Below, one piece after another: positions 25,724 through 33,442 of a stretch of 35,478 nt of DNA. This stretch comes from Caulobacteraceae bacterium (lineage in GTDB: Bacteria > Pseudomonadota > Alphaproteobacteria > Caulobacterales > Caulobacteraceae). The DNA is taken from the NCBI GenBank assembly GCA_031291685.1, contig JARLIP010000111.1:1-35478 (forward strand), read 5' to 3'. The translations under genes and the position numbers were made by a program. Numbering within the stretch: the first letter of the stretch is position 1; each line of letters begins with the position of its first letter. Below the pieces are notes generated by a model, which searched no databases, had not been told where the DNA came from, and saw only the letters and a program-made list of their open reading frames with translations.

Positions 25724-27043
25724 ATGCCTGCTGACAACGCCCCTTCCGCACCGCGGGTTCTCGATGTCGGCGCCCTGCCGACGCTCGAGGAATACGGCTA
25801 TACGGGCGGTCGTCAGAGCTTCCACACCTTCTGCGAACGCGTGTTCGCCCCTGGCGGACCGCGCTTCCTGCGCAGCGCCGATGGCGCGCTGGCGGTGTTC
25901 CGCCATGCCGACATCCGCGCCCTTGGCGCCGCGCCGGACATGTCGACCCTTGCGCCCGCCGTCCTCTTCCCAGGCCTCCTCGACGGCCCCACCCCAGCCA
26001 CAGATCGTCCGGGCTTCGCGGTCGCGGATCTGCTCAAGAACCAGCTCTTCACCACCAATGCGCCGCTCAATCCAGCGCTTCGCAAGGTGCTGCTCAACCA
26101 GATCGGGCCAAAGCAGGTCGCGGCCCAGGCGGATCGGACGCGCGCTATCGTCGCTGACCTGCTGGGCGCCCTGCCGCAGGGCGTTCCCGTTGATTTCGTG
26201 CGGCAGGTCGCCGAGCCGCTGATCGGGCGCTTCTGGGGCGGGCTGTTGGACATGCCGGACGACGAGGCGGAGGCGGCGGCGGTGGAGGCGCGTCAGATGA
26301 GCCCCATGCTAAGTCTGCGCCCCGATCCCAAGGCCGGCGCCGACATCGACGCCGCGGCCCGGGCCTACCGCGCCCTCGTTCAGGGGGCCGCGGACCGCGC
26401 CCTGGCCAAGGGCGGATGCCCGTTTGTGGCGGGCGTCGCCAGGGACCTGTCGGCGATCGACATCGGCGACGACCTGGGCCACGTCGGGTTCGTCCCGAAA
26501 TCCGCGGGGGCGTTCCTCAGCGGCAATCTGTTCGATGGTTTCCATACCGCCGTGCTGGGGGTGGCCAACACCCTGTACGCTCTGCTGCGGCGGCCGGAGG
26601 TGCTGGAGGAAGTGCGGCGGTTCCCCGAAAAGGCCGCGGCGGCGGTCGCCGAATGTCTGCGACTGGAGCCTCCGGTGATTCAGCTGAGCCGCCTCACCAC
26701 AGCGGAGATCGTCTATGACGACGTGGTGATTCCCAAGGGGGTTTTGGTGACGATCATGTGGGGCGTGGGCAATCACGATCCTTCGGCGTTCCCTGACCCC
26801 GGGACGTTCGACCTCGATCGTCCGCAGCAGGGCGCGACCATGTTCGGCGGCGGCGCGCACATCTGTCCGGGGCGGTTTGTGGCTCTGCTCGCGGCGCGGT
26901 CCATGGTTGAAGTCCTGGCCGCCAGCGAGTTCAATGTGGCGCCCGCCTCTGACGAGAACTATTGGCTTTCTGGCAGCGCCATGTCGCAGCTCGTCCACCT
27001 GCCCGTGTTCCTTGAGAAGACCGCCCTGGGCGCCGCGAGCTGA
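25724..27043 (+). CDS. Cytochrome P450 with atypical I-helix
   Basis: A 439-residue soluble bacterial P450. The haem-binding loop FGGGAHICPG has its ligand at Cys381, and the ExxR motif is ECLR (Glu310, Arg313). In the I-helix, where most P450s have (A/G)Gx(D/E)T for oxygen activation, this protein has DGFHT (271-275): the acidic residue is His274 while Thr275 is kept. It normally would hydroxylate or epoxidise a small hydrophobic compound with electrons from a ferredoxin, but no ferredoxin or reductase gene is near. The ATG at 25724 has GGAG eight bases upstream. It follows the TonB receptor by 64 bases with a hairpin between. Confidence 0.93.
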   Translation: MPADNAPSAPRVLDVGALPTLEEYGYTGGRQSFHTFCERVFAPGGPRFLRSADGALAVFRHADIRALGAAPDMSTLAPAVLFPGLLDGPTPATDRPGFAVADLLKNQLFTTNAPLNPALRKVLLNQIGPKQVAAQADRTRAIVADLLGALPQGVPVDFVRQVAEPLIGRFWGGLLDMPDDEAEAAAVEARQMSPMLSLRPDPKAGADIDAAARAYRALVQGAADRALAKGGCPFVAGVARDLSAIDIGDDLGHVGFVPKSAGAFLSGNLFDGFHTAVLGVANTLYALLRRPEVLEEVRRFPEKAAAAVAECLRLEPPVIQLSRLTTAEIVYDDVVIPKGVLVTIMWGVGNHDPSAFPDPGTFDLDRPQQGATMFGGGAHICPGRFVALLAARSMVEVLAASEFNVAPASDENYWLSGSAMSQLVHLPVFLEKTALGAAS

Positions 27044-27189
27044 ACGCACAAATGGAGGAAATGCCGGCGGCCGAGCCTGCCAACCCAACTCCACCCGTCG
27101 CGATGGGCCGCGATTTGAGCGAGTGGTGACCGGCCGCCTTGCCTCGGGATTGCGCGGCAGTCGCCTGTCCTTGACGACGACCCAATAGA

Positions 27190-27208
27190 ATGACGAGGCC
27201 CTCGTCAT
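27190..27208. terminator. Perfect 19-base palindrome between convergent P450 and LysR genes
   Basis: ATGACGAGG-C-CCTCGTCAT (9-1-9). It lies in the 230-base convergent gap, so a bidirectional terminator is the simplest reading, but there is no T-tract on either side; an operator is the alternative. The rest of the gap holds only a 25-codon open frame (27053-27130) with no recognisable similarity. Confidence 0.5.
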
Positions 27209-27273
27209 GTCGTTTGGATGCGACTTTGACCCATCCGAGGATCCGGAGAACCAAGGATGCCTGATCCCAGTCA

Positions 27274-28239
27274 TTATCCGTGGTGATGATCGGGCGGCGG
27301 CTCCACGCAGCGCTTGAGCAGATCGCGCAGCCAGAGCAGTTCCGGTTCCTCTGTGCGTCCGCGACTCCAGACCATGACCAGTTCCAGGTCGGGGAACGGC
27401 AGGGGGCAGGGGCCGATGCGAAGGGGAAGGCCCTCCACGACGAGTTGGGCCAGGCTGCGAGGCGCCAGCACGATGCAGTCGGAACGGGCCGCGATCAGGG
27501 GCAGCACGGTGAAGTCCGAGGTCAGGATACGGTTGAACTGATCAATCCCGTGCTCGATCAGATAGCCGTGCTCCAGGCTGGCGTGGGCGCTGAGGTCTAG
27601 GTGAAAGCTGGCGTGGGGCCGGGCGAGATATTCCTCGGCGGTGAGTCCCCGGGCGAAGGCCTCGTCATCCGCCCGCCCCAGGCAGACGAAGGGTTCCCGG
27701 GTCAGGGGCTCGAACGTGAATTCGCGCATCAGGTTGGGCGCGTCATAGATCCCCGCCTCGATGATCTGGCGGGGGGAGATGATCATGTCGATATTGCCGG
27801 CGCGCAGGTCAGCCACGGACTGAGCCCGGGCGGTCACCATCTGCACCGTCATCCCCGGCGCGTCGCGTCCCATGATCGCCGCCATCCGCGGCGCGGTGAT
27901 CGCGGTGACATAGTCCGCCGTCGCCACCCTGAAGCGGCGTCTGTCGATGGCGGGTTCGAAGCGGGTGTTGGCCAGCACCCGCTCAACGGCGGACAGGGCG
28001 CGCTCGAGGGGCTCAATGAGCGACTTGGCCTTTTCCGTCAGGCGCAGGGTCCGGCCGTCGCGCACCAGCAGTTCGTCGTCGAAATGGGCCCGCAACTGCC
28101 GCAGGCTGTTGCTCACGCCGGACTGGGTGATGTTGAGCTCCGCCGCCGCCTTGGTGAGGTTGCGGTGCTTCAGCACGGCCCGCAGCACTGGCAGCAGATT
28201 GAGGTTGGTGCTGCGCAGACTGCGTTCGAGCGGGTCCAT
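27274..28239 (-). CDS. LysR-type transcriptional regulator of the aromatic (NahR/NodD-like) class
   Basis: 321 residues. The N-terminal winged helix-turn-helix is clear: LNLLPVLRAVLKHRNLTKAAAELNITQSGVSNSLRQLRAHFDDELLVR. A periplasmic-binding-like effector domain follows (about 95-305). The N-terminal wording LNLLPVLxAVLxxRNLTxAAxxLNxTQSxVSxxLxxLR is that of regulators of aromatic catabolism and NodD. The ATG at 28239 is preferred over a TTG 12 codons upstream. It is divergent from the flavin hydroxylase gene, and an ATC-N9-GAT palindrome lies between, so it most likely activates the meta-cleavage operon in response to an aromatic inducer. Confidence 0.93.
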   Translation of the reverse strand: MDPLERSLRSTNLNLLPVLRAVLKHRNLTKAAAELNITQSGVSNSLRQLRAHFDDELLVRDGRTLRLTEKAKSLIEPLERALSAVERVLANTRFEPAIDRRRFRVATADYVTAITAPRMAAIMGRDAPGMTVQMVTARAQSVADLRAGNIDMIISPRQIIEAGIYDAPNLMREFTFEPLTREPFVCLGRADDEAFARGLTAEEYLARPHASFHLDLSAHASLEHGYLIEHGIDQFNRILTSDFTVLPLIAARSDCIVLAPRSLAQLVVEGLPLRIGPCPLPFPDLELVMVWSRGRTEEPELLWLRDLLKRCVEPPPDHHHG

Positions 28240-28264
28240 GGGCGATCTCTTTGAGTTGGAACGT

Positions 28265-28279
28265 ATCATTTTCAATGAT
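28265..28279. promoter_or_regulatory. Candidate LysR-type operator (ATC-N9-GAT, T-N11-A)
   Basis: ATCATTTTCAATGAT is a perfect 6-3-6 dyad in the 128-base divergent region between the LysR gene and the hydroxylase gene. It fits both the general LTTR box T-N11-A and the NodD/NahR-type ATC-N9-GAT. Confidence 0.7.
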
Positions 28280-28367
28280 GGCTCGGATCACAACTCCAAA
28301 GTTCTCGTGACGATGTCCGCGGGGGCAAGCTTCGGCTCAAGAAAACACGAAGTGGAGGAAATCTTCC

Positions 28368-29573
28368 GTGCCGACCGCAGCCATAGCCGTGACATGTGTC
28401 GCGCCCAGTGAAGCCGAATTGCTGGAGCGAGCCCGAAAGCTCGTCCCGGTCCTGCGTGAGCGGGCTCAGAAGGCCGAAGACAATCGCTCCCTGTTGCCCG
28501 AAACCCTGCGGGACTTCGTGGAGGCCGGTTTTTACCGAATCCTGCAGCCGGCCCTTTATGGCGGTTATGAAATGCCGCCCATCACCCTGTTCCGGGTGGC
28601 CATGACCCTGGCCAAGGGGTGTCCGTCCAGCGCCTGGTGCCTGTGCCTGGTGACCGTCCATAATTGGGAGGTCTCTCTGATGGATCCCCGGGCGGCGGAG
28701 GATCTGTGGAGCCAGGACCCCGAGGCTCGAATCTCCTCCTCCTACGCGCCCTTCGGTCAGATCACCCCGGTGGATGGCGGCTTCAGGGTTAGCGGGCGAT
28801 GGTCCTGGTCGAGCGGTTCGGATCACTGTTCCTGGGCGATCCTGGGCGGGGTCGCGCCCAGCCGCGAGGCGGGAGCCTTGCCAGATGTGCGGGCCTTTCT
28901 GATTCCTCGCGCGGACTATGAGGTCGTCGATGTCTGGAACGTGATCGGTCTGAAGGGGACGGGCAGCAATGACGTGGTGGTCAAGGACGCCTTTGTTCCC
29001 GAGCACCGCACCCACCAGTTCGTCCACTCCTTCCTGATGATGGACCCGGGGCGGGCGGTGTTCACCTCGCGAAACTACAAGTACCCCTTCGGCGTGATCT
29101 TCGCCTACAGCCTGTCGATCGTGACCATTGGCATGGCGGACGGCGCCCTGGAGACCTTCCGGGAGGACATGAAGGTGCGGCTCAGCGCCTATGACGGCGC
29201 CAAGGCCATGGACGATCCGTTCATCCGCCAGCGCCTGGCCGAGGCTGGGGCGATCATCCGCGGTCTGCATTCCCGGCTGGAGGCGAATTTCGCCGAGCTG
29301 GACGCCCTGATCGACGCGGATCAGCCGATCCCGGTGGAACTGCGGGTTCAGAACAAGTGGGACGCCCAGTGGATCGCCAAGGAGGCGCAGAAGGCCGTGG
29401 AGCTGTTGTTCAAGGCCAGCGGCGCCCGGGGCCTGAAGCTGGAGAGCCCGATGCAGCGCTACTTCCGGGACGTCCACGCCGCCTCGAACCACGCCTTCCT
29501 CAACGCCGACAAGGGCGCGCTCAACGCGGGCCTGGTGCAGCTCGGCGGGGGCACCACCGACTTCACCCTTTGA
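28368..29573 (+). CDS. Flavin-dependent monooxygenase, acyl-CoA dehydrogenase fold (HsaA/HpaB-like hydroxylase)
   Basis: A 401-residue group D flavin monooxygenase of the acyl-CoA-dehydrogenase fold. Recognisable are the helical N-terminal part, the middle stretch VSGRWSWSSGSDHCSWAILGG (sugar/flavin-site region), VIGLKGTGSNDVVVKDAFVPEHR, and the C-terminal RYFRDVHAASNHAF. This is the pattern of HsaA (steroid A-ring phenol hydroxylase) and p-hydroxyphenylacetate hydroxylase C2, not of true acyl-CoA dehydrogenases. It should ortho-hydroxylate a phenol to a catechol using reduced flavin from a separate reductase, which is not in the window. Start is GTG 28368 with GGAGG nine bases upstream. It is first gene of the meta-cleavage unit. 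Confidence 0.88.
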   Translation: MPTAAIAVTCVAPSEAELLERARKLVPVLRERAQKAEDNRSLLPETLRDFVEAGFYRILQPALYGGYEMPPITLFRVAMTLAKGCPSSAWCLCLVTVHNWEVSLMDPRAAEDLWSQDPEARISSSYAPFGQITPVDGGFRVSGRWSWSSGSDHCSWAILGGVAPSREAGALPDVRAFLIPRADYEVVDVWNVIGLKGTGSNDVVVKDAFVPEHRTHQFVHSFLMMDPGRAVFTSRNYKYPFGVIFAYSLSIVTIGMADGALETFREDMKVRLSAYDGAKAMDDPFIRQRLAEAGAIIRGLHSRLEANFAELDALIDADQPIPVELRVQNKWDAQWIAKEAQKAVELLFKASGARGLKLESPMQRYFRDVHAASNHAFLNADKGALNAGLVQLGGGTTDFTL

Positions 29574-29663
29574 GCGCGGTCCCGGGCCGCGGGGCGCCGC
29601 GCGCGCCTGGCGCCAACCCCATCCCGTGCGGGCGCCGCCATCCCCAGTTGAAAGAGATATCTC

Positions 29664-30542
29664 ATGTCCGTCATCGGTCTTGGCTATATCGGCCTGAACG
29701 TCAGCAATGTGGACGCCTGGAAATCATGGGCGTCCGACTTCCTCGGTCTCATGGCGGCGCCGTCATCGCCGTCCGGGACGCAGCGGCTGCGGCTCGACGA
29801 CTATGCCTGGCGGATCGCGCTGGAGCCCGGGGACAAGGACGATCTGGCCTGGATCGGGCTTGAGGTCGCCGGGCCGGACGAACTGGCAATGCTGCGGGCG
29901 CGGCTGGAGGCCGGGGGCGTCGCCGTGGAGGATGCGGATGAGGCCTTGCTGGCCGAGCGGGGCGTGGTTGGCCTGGTCCGCTGCCAGGACCCGGGCGGAC
30001 TGGGAGTCGAGCTCTATTATGGGCCGACCCACCTGACGCAGACGCCGTTCGTGTCCCCCGTGGGGGCCCGGTTCGTGACGGGAAGCCAGGGGCTGGGCCA
30101 TGTGGTGCTGGCCACGACCGATCTGGCCGGTTTTCGGCGCTTCTATCTGGACCTGCTGGGTTTTCGGCAGTCCGACACGATCCGCATGGCGATGGGACCA
30201 AGCTTCCACATCGACCTTGAGTTCTATTTTTGCAATCCGCGCCACCACACCCTCGCGGTCGCGCCCCTGCCGATGCTTCCACCCAAGCGCATGCATCACC
30301 TGATGGTGCAGGTGGAGACCCTGGACCAGGTGGGCTTCGCCCTGGACCGGGTGGGTCCGACCAACACCACGCTCACCCAGACGATAGGGCGGCATTCCAA
30401 CGACAAGATGGTCTCGTTCTACGTGGCCACGCCGTCGGGCTTTGAGCTCGAATATGGCTACGACGCCATTGAGGTGGACGCCCCCACCTGGAGCATGGCG
30501 CGTCACGACCGGATCTCCAGCTGGGGCCACCACCGCGTCTGA
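29664..30542 (+). CDS. Extradiol (meta-cleavage) ring dioxygenase, BphC/HsaC-like, VOC family
   Basis: 292 residues with two VOC-fold domains as in type I extradiol dioxygenases. Iron ligands by pattern: His146 (GLGHVV), His211 or 212 (RMHHLM) and Glu263 (GFELEYG). Second-shell catalytic residues also match the 2,3-dihydroxybiphenyl dioxygenase layout: His195 (RHHTLA), His244 and Tyr253 in the signature GRHSNDKMVSFYVATPSG. It opens the catechol ring next to the hydroxyls using O2. An ATG at 29664 follows AAAGAGAT. It lies 90 bases after the hydroxylase gene, across a GC-rich spacer. The product feeds the next gene's hydrolase. Confidence 0.94.
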   Translation: MSVIGLGYIGLNVSNVDAWKSWASDFLGLMAAPSSPSGTQRLRLDDYAWRIALEPGDKDDLAWIGLEVAGPDELAMLRARLEAGGVAVEDADEALLAERGVVGLVRCQDPGGLGVELYYGPTHLTQTPFVSPVGARFVTGSQGLGHVVLATTDLAGFRRFYLDLLGFRQSDTIRMAMGPSFHIDLEFYFCNPRHHTLAVAPLPMLPPKRMHHLMVQVETLDQVGFALDRVGPTNTTLTQTIGRHSNDKMVSFYVATPSGFELEYGYDAIEVDAPTWSMARHDRISSWGHHRV

Positions 30543-30584
30543 CGTCCGCCTTCAACCAATCCCTGGCAATTCCTGGAGCCCTCG

Positions 30585-31418
30585 ATGGCCGTTCAAATCA
30601 CCAGCCGCTTCGTCGAATTCGACGGGCTGAACATCCACTATGATGAGGCCGGCGCCGGCCCGGCCCTGATCTTCGTCCATGGGGGCGGACCCGGCTCGTC
30701 GGGCCTGAGCAACTTCTCGCGCAACATGGAGGCCTTCGCCGACCGCTACCGGGTGATCGCCATTGATCTGCCGGGCTATGGCCAGTCGACCAAGCTCAAG
30801 ATCTCCGAGCCCCTGTGGGGCTACTACGCCAAGGTTCTCGCCGGGTTCATCGACGCCCTGGGCCTTGGCAAGGCGCACCTGGTCGGTAATTCCCTGGGGG
30901 GCGCCTCCTGCCTGAAGACCGCGCTGGACTTCCCGGCGAAGGTTGATCGTCTGGTGCTGATGGGGCCGGGGGGCGGATATTCCCTGTTCGAAAAGCAGCC
31001 CAGCGATGGAATCCGCGCCTTGGTGACCTTCTATCTGCCGCCGGGGCCATCCATTGAGCGGCTCAAGGGCTTCGCCGAGTATCTGGTCCATGATCCCGCC
31101 TCCCTGACCGACGAGCTGTTGCAGGAGCGGCTCGACCGGGCGATGGAGCCGGATACGGCGCGGTTCATGCCCCTTCGCATCGGCCCCAACATGGCGCCCA
31201 TCACGGATCTGTGGCGCGAGCGGCTGGACCAGCTGCCGCACGAGACTCTGATCCTCTGGGGGCGCGAGGACCGGGTGAATCCCATGGATCAGGGACTGAT
31301 CCTGATGCGGCAGATCCCCAACGCGCGCTTTCTGGTGATGCCCAAGTGCGGCCACTGGGTGCAGTGGGAAAAGGCCGACGAGTTCAACCGCACCGTCGCC
31401 GCGTTCCTGGAGGGATAG
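30585..31418 (+). CDS. Meta-cleavage product hydrolase, BphD/HsaD-like alpha/beta hydrolase
   Basis: A 277-residue C-C bond hydrolase. HGGGPGSSG (32-40) is the oxyanion region characteristic of meta-cleavage hydrolases; the nucleophile elbow is GNSLGG (Ser103), and Asp229 (GREDRV) and His257 (KCGHW) complete the triad. It splits the 2-hydroxy-6-oxo-dienoate made by the extradiol dioxygenase into 2-hydroxypentadienoate and an acid. It starts 42 bases after the dioxygenase gene, completing a three-step unit: hydroxylation, ring opening, C-C hydrolysis. The lower pathway (hydratase, aldolase, acylating aldehyde dehydrogenase) is not in the window. Confidence 0.94.
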   Translation: MAVQITSRFVEFDGLNIHYDEAGAGPALIFVHGGGPGSSGLSNFSRNMEAFADRYRVIAIDLPGYGQSTKLKISEPLWGYYAKVLAGFIDALGLGKAHLVGNSLGGASCLKTALDFPAKVDRLVLMGPGGGYSLFEKQPSDGIRALVTFYLPPGPSIERLKGFAEYLVHDPASLTDELLQERLDRAMEPDTARFMPLRIGPNMAPITDLWRERLDQLPHETLILWGREDRVNPMDQGLILMRQIPNARFLVMPKCGHWVQWEKADEFNRTVAAFLEG

Positions 31419-31446
31419 CGGAGCCTCCGACCGCTACGCCTCCGCG

Positions 31447-31466
31447 GGGATCGCCGCGCCGATCCC
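31447..31466. terminator. Hairpin between convergent hydrolase and aldo/keto reductase genes
   Basis: GGGATCG and CGATCCC form a 7-bp stem around a 6-base loop, in the 57-base gap between the two convergent stops; a short T-run (gttt) follows on the plus strand. It is modest as a terminator. Confidence 0.4.
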
Positions 31467-31475
31467 TCCTGTTTG

Positions 31476-32504
31476 TCAGCCCAGGTCGCGTTCGTTGAGT
31501 TGCGGGAAGCCCCGCTGGTGCCAGACGGGATAGGCTGGCTCGGCGTCGCTAGCGGCGTCGAGGGCGGCGACCTGTTCGGCGGTCAGGGCCCAGCCGACCG
31601 CGCCGATATTGGCGATCAGCTGTTCCTCGTTGCGGGCCCCGATGATCACGGTGGAGACGGTCGGGCGGCGCAGCAGCCAGTTCAGGGCGATCTGCGGGAT
31701 GGTCTTGCCGGTCTCCTCGGCGATCACGTCCATGGCCTCGATGATCTTGAACAGACGCTCTTCGGGATAGGCTGGGCCAGTGCCGGCGATGTCGTGGGCG
31801 CGGGTGCCAGGCTGGGCCGGCTGCCCCCGACGGATCTTGCCCGTCAGCTTGCCCCAGCCGAGCGGGCTCCAGATCGTGGCCCCGACGCCCTGGTCGAGGC
31901 CCAGCGGCATCAGCTCCCATTCGTAGTCGCGGTTCAGCAGGGAATAATAGACCTGATGGGCCACATGGCGGGCGTAGCCATGGCGGTCGGCCGCGGCCTG
32001 CGACTTCATCAGATGCCAGCCGGAGAAGTTGGAGGCGCCTATATAGCGAATCTTGCCCGCCCGGACGAGCTGGTCGAGGGTGGAAAGGGTCTCCTCCACC
32101 GGGGTGTTGTAGTCCTGGCCATGCAGTTGGAAGAGGTCGATGTGGTCGACCCCAAGGCGGGTCAGGGACTTGTCCACGGCGTCGATCAGGTGCTGGCGGG
32201 AGGAGCCGAAATCATTGGGCCCGTCACCGGAGGGGAAGGTGGCCTTGGTCGAGATCAGCAGCCGGTCGCGCTTGCCCTTGATCGCCTCTCCCAGGATCGT
32301 CTCGGCCAGACCGCCGGAATAGATGTCGGCGCTGTCGAACATCGAGACCCCATGGTCCAGGCAGATGTCGATCAACCGCTCGGCGCCCCCGGCGTCGGTG
32401 GAGCCCCAGGCCTTGAAGAAATCCCCGGCCCCGCCGAACGTCGCGGTGCCGAAACTGAGGGCGGGAACGCGAAGGCCCGAGGCCCCCAATCGCCGAAATT
32501 CCAT
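31476..32504 (-). CDS. Aldo/keto reductase
   Basis: A 342-residue NADPH-dependent oxidoreductase of the TIM-barrel AKR superfamily. The catalytic tetrad is visible: Asp57 and Tyr62 (FDSADIYSGG), Lys87 (ISTKATF) and His127 (QLHGQD). The C-terminal cofactor-binding region holds STVIIGARNEEQL. It is of the YajO/PhdI-like soluble AKR type that reduces aldehydes or ketones; the substrate is unknown. The ATG at 32504 has GGAAGG nine bases upstream. It follows the PhyH-type gene on the same strand after 122 bases. It converges on the meta-cleavage operon and need not belong to it. Confidence 0.94.
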   Translation of the reverse strand: MEFRRLGASGLRVPALSFGTATFGGAGDFFKAWGSTDAGGAERLIDICLDHGVSMFDSADIYSGGLAETILGEAIKGKRDRLLISTKATFPSGDGPNDFGSSRQHLIDAVDKSLTRLGVDHIDLFQLHGQDYNTPVEETLSTLDQLVRAGKIRYIGASNFSGWHLMKSQAAADRHGYARHVAHQVYYSLLNRDYEWELMPLGLDQGVGATIWSPLGWGKLTGKIRRGQPAQPGTRAHDIAGTGPAYPEERLFKIIEAMDVIAEETGKTIPQIALNWLLRRPTVSTVIIGARNEEQLIANIGAVGWALTAEQVAALDAASDAEPAYPVWHQRGFPQLNERDLG

Positions 32505-32626
32505 GCTGTCATACCTTCCGAGCCGCCGAGGACAAACCTAGGTAGGGACCGCGACCAAATTTCGCAGCCAGCCGCGGTGGCGAAATCGGAAAGAATTTGG
32601 CGCTCGCCGCGACGACGCCGATCGGA

Positions 32627-33322
32627 TCAGGCCTCGAACACCGCCTCGGTGTCCATGCGCACCGCCCGCAAGGCGCGGGTCTGGCTGTAGTCCTCGTACA
32701 GCTCCTCGGCGGCGTAGCAGATCAGCAGGGACCGGCGCGGGGCTCCGCTGTGATTGCGTGTGGCGCCGTGCGGCAGGTTGGAGCCGAACAGCAGGATGTC
32801 GCCCGCGTCCCCCTCCGTTGTCCGCGCCTGGGAGGAATAGGCTTCCGGCGGCGCCGCGAGCGCCTCGCCGCGATGGGCCCCGGGCACGACCTGGGTGGCG
32901 CCGTTGCGCGGTCCGAACGGATCGAGAAAAACCAGGGCGGAAACGGTCTCGGCCTGGCTGGTGCTGGCGCCGTCCCGGTGCAGCAGCTGGTCCCCGCCGC
33001 CGGGGCGCGGCTCGCGCCCCTCGACCTGCGCCAGGAAGAACGGCGCCCGCAGGACATGATGGGTGGCGGCGAGCATCGTCGGCAGGTGGCAGACCCGCCG
33101 TACGACGGGATCCAGGTCCACCAGGGCGTGGCGCCAATCCGGACCGCGCGGGACCGGCCATTGGTGGGACGGCGTCTCTCCCGCCTCGAACGCCGCCCGT
33201 AGGGGCTCGATCCAATCGGCCGGAACAAGGCCGCGCAACAGGACAAAACCGTCCTGGTCAAGGCGCTGGGCGTTCTCGGCGTCGAGCCGATCGACCTTCG
33301 CGCGTGGCGACACTGTGCTCAT
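32627..33322 (-). CDS. Phytanoyl-CoA dioxygenase (PhyH) family 2OG/Fe(II) oxygenase
   Basis: 231 residues. The start [22 protein letters not shown] is the usual PhyH N-terminus. Iron ligands are His115 and Asp117 (LLHRDGAS) and His185 ([10 protein letters not shown]); Arg197 probably binds 2-oxoglutarate. PhyH-family bacterial proteins hydroxylate varied small molecules, and the substrate here is not known. An ATG at 33322 follows AGGGTGAAGC. It lies 120 bases downstream of the CurA-like reductase on the same strand and could share its transcript. Confidence 0.9.
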   Translation of the reverse strand: MSTVSPRAKVDRLDAENAQRLDQDGFVLLRGLVPADWIEPLRAAFEAGETPSHQWPVPRGPDWRHALVDLDPVVRRVCHLPTMLAATHHVLRAPFFLAQVEGREPRPGGGDQLLHRDGASTSQAETVSALVFLDPFGPRNGATQVVPGAHRGEALAAPPEAYSSQARTTEGDAGDILLFGSNLPHGATRNHSGAPRRSLLICYAAEELYEDYSQTRALRAVRMDTEAVFEA

Positions 33323-33442
33323 GCTTCACCCTGTCCCTGAGCCGGGGTTTCCGCATTGAACCCGTCTTGGGCGACGGGCGCCATAGAAAAATCCATCGAG
33401 AGTTGTCTTGGGGCCGTGGGACGGCCGCTCTCGCCGTCGTCC

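Noticed and set aside
27053-27130. A 25-codon open frame beginning ATGGAGGAAATG after the P450 gene
   Set aside because: It is very short, has no similarity I can recognise and no clear ribosome site; probably chance.
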